In this document: positions 60,053-64,000 of the stretch, piece after piece | Layout of the letters: each line of letters starts with the position of its first letter | Numbering within the stretch: the stretch's first letter is position 1 | Assembly (NCBI RefSeq): GCF_009664855.1 | Contig: NZ_CP045928.1 | Span: forward strand, 6,176,518 to 6,240,517 | Direction: 5' to 3' | Origin: Flavobacterium sp. SLB02 | Lineage (GTDB): Bacteria; Bacteroidota; Bacteroidia; Flavobacteriales; Flavobacteriaceae | Length of the DNA: 64,000 nucleotides | Notes under the pieces: model-generated | What the model was told of the DNA's origin: nothing | The model's database searches: none | The model's input: only the letters and a program-made list of their open reading frames with translations | Translations under genes and position numbers: made by a program

Positions 60053-60723
60053 TAATTCATTTTATATCCAATACCATAAACCGCCTGAATATCAACTTCG
60101 GCATCACTGTCTTTTAGTTTTTTTCGTAAATTTTTAATCTGCGAATATACAAAATCTAAATTGTCTGCCTGATCGGTATGGTCGCCCCAAACATATTCCG
60201 CAATAGCGGTTTTATTTATAAGTCGGTTTGGGTTAATGATGAAATAGTAGAGCAAATCAAATTCCTTTCTATTTAAAATTAGCTCTTTACTATCTATAGA
60301 AACCGTTCTTTGTTCCGGAGAAAGCGTTACGTTTTTCCAGACAATCAGATTATCTCCATTATGATTGTTCCTGCGTATGGCGGATTTGATTCTGGCATGC
60401 AATTCAGATAAATGAAAAGGTTTACTCAAATAATCATCTGCACCCAGATCGAGTCCTTTTACTTTATCATCGACAGCATCTTTTGCCGAAATAATAATCA
60501 CGGCACTTTGCTTTTTTTGTCGTTTTAATTCTTGCAGTAAATCCAGTCCGTTTCCGTTTGGGAGCATGATATCAATTAAAATGCAATCATAATCATAAGC
60601 GCCCAATTTGTCTAGCCCCGAAATATAATCATATGCAGTTTCTACAATATATTTCTCTTTTTCAAGTGATTGTTGTACCACTTCACGTAAACCAGCTTCA
60701 TCCTCTATTATTAAAATTTTCAT
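60052..60723 (-). CDS. OmpR-family response regulator
   Basis: The 223-residue protein has a receiver domain with phospho-Asp51 (ILIDIMLPNGNG) and Lys in LSKPF, then an OmpR/PhoB winged helix with the DNA-recognition helix near the C-terminus (FVYSQIKNLRKKL, AVYGIGYKM). It is translated with the kinase (1-bp overlap). The operator for the downstream genes is not identified. Confidence 0.94.
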   Translation of the reverse strand: MKILIIEDEAGLREVVQQSLEKEKYIVETAYDYISGLDKLGAYDYDCILIDIMLPNGNGLDLLQELKRQKKQSAVIIISAKDAVDDKVKGLDLGADDYLSKPFHLSELHARIKSAIRRNNHNGDNLIVWKNVTLSPEQRTVSIDSKELILNRKEFDLLYYFIINPNRLINKTAIAEYVWGDHTDQADNLDFVYSQIKNLRKKLKDSDAEVDIQAVYGIGYKMN

Positions 60724-61056
60724 CTTTTGCCTGTTTTGTGTATTTCAAATGTATGAATACAAGTTCAAAATAAAACCCCGTTTCTGGAAACATTTGGGAA
60801 CATTTTTTTTAATTAGAAAATTAGTCAATGTGTCAATTAGATAATTTGTTGAGTGTGGTAAAAAATATGTCATTATGATATTTTTCATTTTAAGATTTTT
60901 CTAATGGGCACATTCTCAAATTGGCAAATTTTCTAATTCAGAAATTATCTAATTATCTCATTGGCACATTCTAATTAAAATCTATCTTTGCGCTTTCAAA
61001 AAAACACTTGCTAAGAAGTCTAAAAATCTAAGCAGTCTAAAAATCTAAAAATCTAA
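60724..61056. repeat. 333-bp gene-free stretch with iterated words
   Basis: An iterated AATTAG/GATAATT/CACATT region runs from about 60810 to 60980. Its left arm AATTAGAAAATTAGTCAATG and right arm, inverted, AATTAGAATGTGCCAATGAG are mirror images. Next comes the ABC-F promoter, TTG (60961-60963) with TATCTTTG (60983-60990), spaced 19 bp. A tandem TCTAAAAATCTAA tract at 61017-61056 abuts the ABC-F start. Confidence 0.55.
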
Positions 61057-62691
61057 ATGATTACAGTTAACGACATTTCGGTTCAGTTTGGTGGAACTAC
61101 ATTATTTAGCGATGTTTCTTTTGCTATAAATGAAAATGATAAAATTGCCCTTATGGGTAAAAATGGTGCGGGAAAATCGACACTTTTAAAAATAATTGCA
61201 GGTCAGAGCAAACCTTCTACGGGAAGTATTTCTACTCCAAAAGATGCTGTTGTAGCATATTTGCCTCAGCATTTATTGACTAAAGATGGTTCGACTGTAA
61301 TGGAAGAAGCCTCAAAAGCTTTTGGTGAAATTTTTAAAATGAAAGCTGAAATCGATGAAATCAATGAACAATTAACCGTTCGTACCGATTACGAAAGTGA
61401 TGCTTACATGAAATTGATCGAAAGAGTTTCTGACTTAAGTGAAAAATTTTATGCTATCGAAGAAATAAATTACGAAGCAGAAGTTGAAAAAATATTAGTT
61501 GGTTTAGGTTTTGAGCGTGAAGATTTTACACGTCAGACTTCTGAATTTTCAGGAGGATGGAGAATGCGTATTGAATTGGCTAAAATCTTATTGCAAAAGC
61601 CGGATTTGATTTTACTGGATGAGCCAACCAACCACATGGATATTGAAAGTATTCAATGGTTAGAAGAATTCCTGATCAATTCTGCAAAAGCGGTTGTAGT
61701 AATTTCGCACGATAGAGCGTTTGTGGATAATATTACCAATCGTACTATCGAAGTTACAATGGGAAGAATCTACGATTATAAAGCGAAGTATTCTCATTAC
61801 TTAGAATTAAGAAAAGATCGTCGTGTACACCAACAAAAAGCGTATGATGAGCAACAAAAAATGATTGCTGATAACAGAGCTTTTATTGATCGTTTTAAAG
61901 GAACTTTTTCTAAAACAGATGCCGTTCAGTCTCGTGTTAAAATGCTTGAAAAATTAGTTATCGTACAAGTTGATGAAGTAGATAACTCAGCTTTGAAATT
62001 AAAATTCCCACCAGCAGCACGTTCAGGACAATATCCGGTTGTAGTAAAAGAACTTTCTAAATCATACGGAGATCATGTGGTTTTTAAAGATGCTAATATT
62101 GTGATCGAAAGAGGCGAGAAAGTGGCCTTTGTAGGTAAAAATGGTGAAGGAAAATCAACTATGATCAAAGCGATCATGAAAGAAATTGGTATCGATGAAG
62201 GAAGTGTAGAAATTGGACACAATTCTCAAATTGGATATTTTGCACAAAACCAGGCTTCTTTATTAGACGAAAATGCTACGATTTTTGAAACCATCGATAA
62301 TATTGCCGTTGGAGACGTTCGTACACAAATAAAAAATATTCTTGGAGCTTTTATGTTTCAGGGAGATGATATTACCAAGAAGGTAAAAGTACTTTCAGGA
62401 GGAGAAAAAACACGTTTAGCAATGATCAAATTATTGTTGGAACCTGTTAACTTACTGATTCTGGATGAGCCTTCGAATCACTTAGATATGAAGACTAAGG
62501 ATATCATTAAAGATGCTTTACGTGACTTCGACGGAACTTTAATCCTGGTTTCGCACGACCGTGATTTCCTTGACGGATTAGCTACTAAAGTTTTTGAGTT
62601 TGGAAACAAACGTGTCAAAGAACATTTTGAAGATGTCGCTGGTTTCCTTGCTCATAAAAAAATGGATTCTATGCGAGAGATTGAGAAGTAA
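61057..62691 (+). CDS. ABC-F family ATP-binding protein
   Basis: The 544-residue protein has two ATPase domains: Walker A GKNGAGKS and signature FSGGWRMR in the first, GKNGEGKS and LSGGEKTR in the second, joined by a linker of the ABC-F type (HQQKAYDEQQKMIADNRAFI). It has no membrane helices. ABC-F proteins act on the ribosome, in translation factors or antibiotic protection; the sequence is closest to Uup/YbiT-like housekeeping members, so a resistance role is not implied. Confidence 0.93.
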   Translation: MITVNDISVQFGGTTLFSDVSFAINENDKIALMGKNGAGKSTLLKIIAGQSKPSTGSISTPKDAVVAYLPQHLLTKDGSTVMEEASKAFGEIFKMKAEIDEINEQLTVRTDYESDAYMKLIERVSDLSEKFYAIEEINYEAEVEKILVGLGFEREDFTRQTSEFSGGWRMRIELAKILLQKPDLILLDEPTNHMDIESIQWLEEFLINSAKAVVVISHDRAFVDNITNRTIEVTMGRIYDYKAKYSHYLELRKDRRVHQQKAYDEQQKMIADNRAFIDRFKGTFSKTDAVQSRVKMLEKLVIVQVDEVDNSALKLKFPPAARSGQYPVVVKELSKSYGDHVVFKDANIVIERGEKVAFVGKNGEGKSTMIKAIMKEIGIDEGSVEIGHNSQIGYFAQNQASLLDENATIFETIDNIAVGDVRTQIKNILGAFMFQGDDITKKVKVLSGGEKTRLAMIKLLLEPVNLLILDEPSNHLDMKTKDIIKDALRDFDGTLILVSHDRDFLDGLATKVFEFGNKRVKEHFEDVAGFLAHKKMDSMREIEK

Positions 62692-62718
62692 TCTAGTTAA
62701 AAATATAATAATATCAAG

Positions 62719-62748
62719 GGCGTTAGTTAATTCTAACGCCTTTTTTTT
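62719..62748 (+). terminator. Terminator of the ABC-F gene
   Basis: GGCGTTAG (62719-62726) pairs with CTAACGCC (62733-62740), followed by eight T. Confidence 0.85.
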
Positions 62749-62900
62749 ATTAAAAAATATAGAAAAATAATTATTAAACAAATGTTAAAAACATGATATA
62801 AATCAGAACTGCAATTATAAGGATTAGATAATTTTAGTAGAGTAAAATAGGGCTGTAAGTAGCTTGGTTTTTATAAAATAAAATAATCTAAACTTTTATT

Positions 62901-64000
62901 ATGAACGTTTTAAATAAATTTTTCTCCAAAAAGATTGTACTTCTACTCTTTTTATTTCCCTTTTTATCAAGTGGGCAAACAACAGATTCTAATGCCCAAA
63001 CTGAAGTAAAGTATCCGCAATTTAAAGTGCAGGGACTTTTTCAGGGACGCTACTTAAGTGGCTTTTCGCATGGTATAGATGCCACAACAGGACTTCAACA
63101 TACAAATGGTGATGCGGTCGAAGATACTTTTGATATTAAAAGAATGCGTCTGGGGCTTACCACCAAATTAGGTGAAGGTTTTGATATCGTTATTCTGGCC
63201 AATTTTGCTGATTTTAAATCAGATCCCAAAGGAAAGGTTTTAGAGAATGCTTTTGCAAGATACACTTTTAGTAAAAATATCGGTGTTATGGCAGGTCAGT
63301 TTAGACCCGCTTTTGGAATCGAGGAATTAAATCCTGCTGACATTCTTAGATCATTTGATTACTCCAATCAATATACTGAATTTGGAAACAATGGATGGGC
63401 GAGTTTTCAAATTGGAGCTTCTGTTTTTGGAAGTTTTAATCTAGGTAAACTACCCGTTAGTTATGCTTTTTCTGCTGTAAATGGTAATGGAAGAAACCAA
63501 GTGTCAGACAAAGACGATGGTAAACAATATTCTTCGCGTTTTGCTTTTGAACTAGATAAAAAACATAATATCAATTTTGGAATTAATGGTGGTATTGGTG
63601 AGGTTTTTAATCACAAAGTCTTTGCAGTTGCACTAGATCTTACAGCTGATTTCAAATTGTCAGATAAATTAATATTACAAACTCAGCTTGAAGCAAAACA
63701 AGGAATCAATCATTACCTGTATTATTCTTTAGCTGCAGATTCAAGAACAACAAATATTAATGATTATGAAATGCGTGGCGCTTATTTCCTGCCTAATTTG
63801 AGATATGAAATCAAATATCAAAAATTAACTGCCATAGAATTTTCGTGTCGTTATGAATATTTTGACAGAAGCTTCAAAATCAATTCAAACGCCAGACAAA
63901 CTTATACTCCAATGGCAGGTTTGGAATTTGGAAAAGGGTATACCGGACGCATCGAAATGGGAATGCAGTTCGATAACTACAAACACAATATAGCAAATTC
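62901..64000 (+). CDS. Phosphate-selective-type porin (OprO/P-like), partial at the right edge
   Basis: From the ATG at 62901 the frame runs 366 codons to the window end without a stop. A signal peptide (about 1-26, ending LSSGQ) precedes a long beta-barrel opening with FKVQGLFQGRYLSGF and RLGLTTKLGEGFDIVILAN, of the Porin_O_P pattern. Such trimeric barrels pass phosphate or other anions. The specificity is not readable and the C-terminus is missing. The gene follows the ABC-F gene by 209 bp and has its own leader. Confidence 0.82.
   Translation, partial: MNVLNKFFSKKIVLLLFLFPFLSSGQTTDSNAQTEVKYPQFKVQGLFQGRYLSGFSHGIDATTGLQHTNGDAVEDTFDIKRMRLGLTTKLGEGFDIVILANFADFKSDPKGKVLENAFARYTFSKNIGVMAGQFRPAFGIEELNPADILRSFDYSNQYTEFGNNGWASFQIGASVFGSFNLGKLPVSYAFSAVNGNGRNQVSDKDDGKQYSSRFAFELDKKHNINFGINGGIGEVFNHKVFAVALDLTADFKLSDKLILQTQLEAKQGINHYLYYSLAADSRTTNINDYEMRGAYFLPNLRYEIKYQKLTAIEFSCRYEYFDRSFKINSNARQTYTPMAGLEFGKGYTGRIEMGMQFDNYKHNIAN

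Noticed and set aside
61057..62691. Antibiotic-resistance ABC-F
   Set aside because: The linker and motifs look like housekeeping Uup/YbiT-type proteins, and no resistance context or leader attenuator is visible.

Overview
The window is chromosomal DNA from a member of the Bacteroidota, most likely a Flavobacterium-like Flavobacteriaceae species. The evidence is a low G+C content, promoters of the TTG-N17-19-TAnnTTTG type, TonB-dependent and DUF5686 outer-membrane proteins, an alternate-form GlmU, DUF4290, DUF493 and DUF4199 proteins, and a 6S-Flavo-type RNA between zapA and rny. Most of it is core chromosome. I see no prophage, integrase-bearing island, insertion sequence with a transposase, or CRISPR array. 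The accessory signal lies in the intergenic DNA, which is unusually rich in short inverted-repeat and iterated-word elements.

Layout. 0-3.2 kb: a partial zinc-ribbon protein, an SMR exporter, a Crp-like regulator and a MocR-type regulator. 3.2-6.9 kb: a probable iron or cofactor uptake locus with a TonB receptor, an AraC regulator and a siderophore-interacting flavoprotein. 7.2-9.4 kb: a radical-SAM / TIGR03915-type DNA-metabolism gene pair, with the radical-SAM gene bracketed by inverted copies of a repeat. 9.5-13.1 kb: an antiporter with an AraC regulator, divergent from an aldo/keto reductase. 13.4-20.9 kb: methionine aminopeptidase, a SIR2 gene interrupted by an in-frame TGA, a GNAT enzyme, an mhqO-GNAT-mhqD-like detoxification operon, tRNA-Met, a START-like protein, an aminotransferase class IV, YqgE and HU. 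21-27 kb: fmt-recQ, an NTPase, a lipoprotein and an esterase. 27-30.5 kb: DUF493-DUF4290-murA-CDF transporter. 30.7-37.6 kb: a DUF5686 protein, aroQ and five small outer-membrane beta-barrel genes, three of which repeat as promoter-gene-terminator cassettes. 37.7-42.7 kb: xerD, a PAS histidine kinase, rny, 6S RNA, zapA and a coiled-coil partner. 42.8-48.4 kb: an M23 peptidase, a TonB receptor, a frameshifted membrane protein and a lipoprotein. 48.7-57 kb: DUF2971, an MsbA-like ABC exporter, phosphoglucomutase, a GT2 glycosyltransferase, DUF4199, L31 and alternate GlmU. 57-60.7 kb: a two-component system followed by three PepSY-like periplasmic proteins. 61-64 kb: an ABC-F protein and a partial phosphate-selective-type porin.

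Points worth a second look: a MocR regulator whose PLP-binding lysine position is Arg; a 7-bp inverted repeat in the 43-bp MocR/TonB divergent promoter; a 16-bp hairpin ending five bases before the start codon of the siderophore-interacting gene; a MurA with Asp at the usual catalytic Cys; a RecQ with its zinc module displaced by about 160 residues; three apparently damaged genes (SIR2 TGA, a barrel gene without a start codon, and a frameshift at 47.48 kb); and several families of dispersed inverted-repeat elements that occupy many of the larger intergenic gaps. No new defence or biosynthetic system is evident. The best candidates for undescribed biology are the radical-SAM/TIGR03915 pair, the dispersed repeat families and the cassette-like barrel array.
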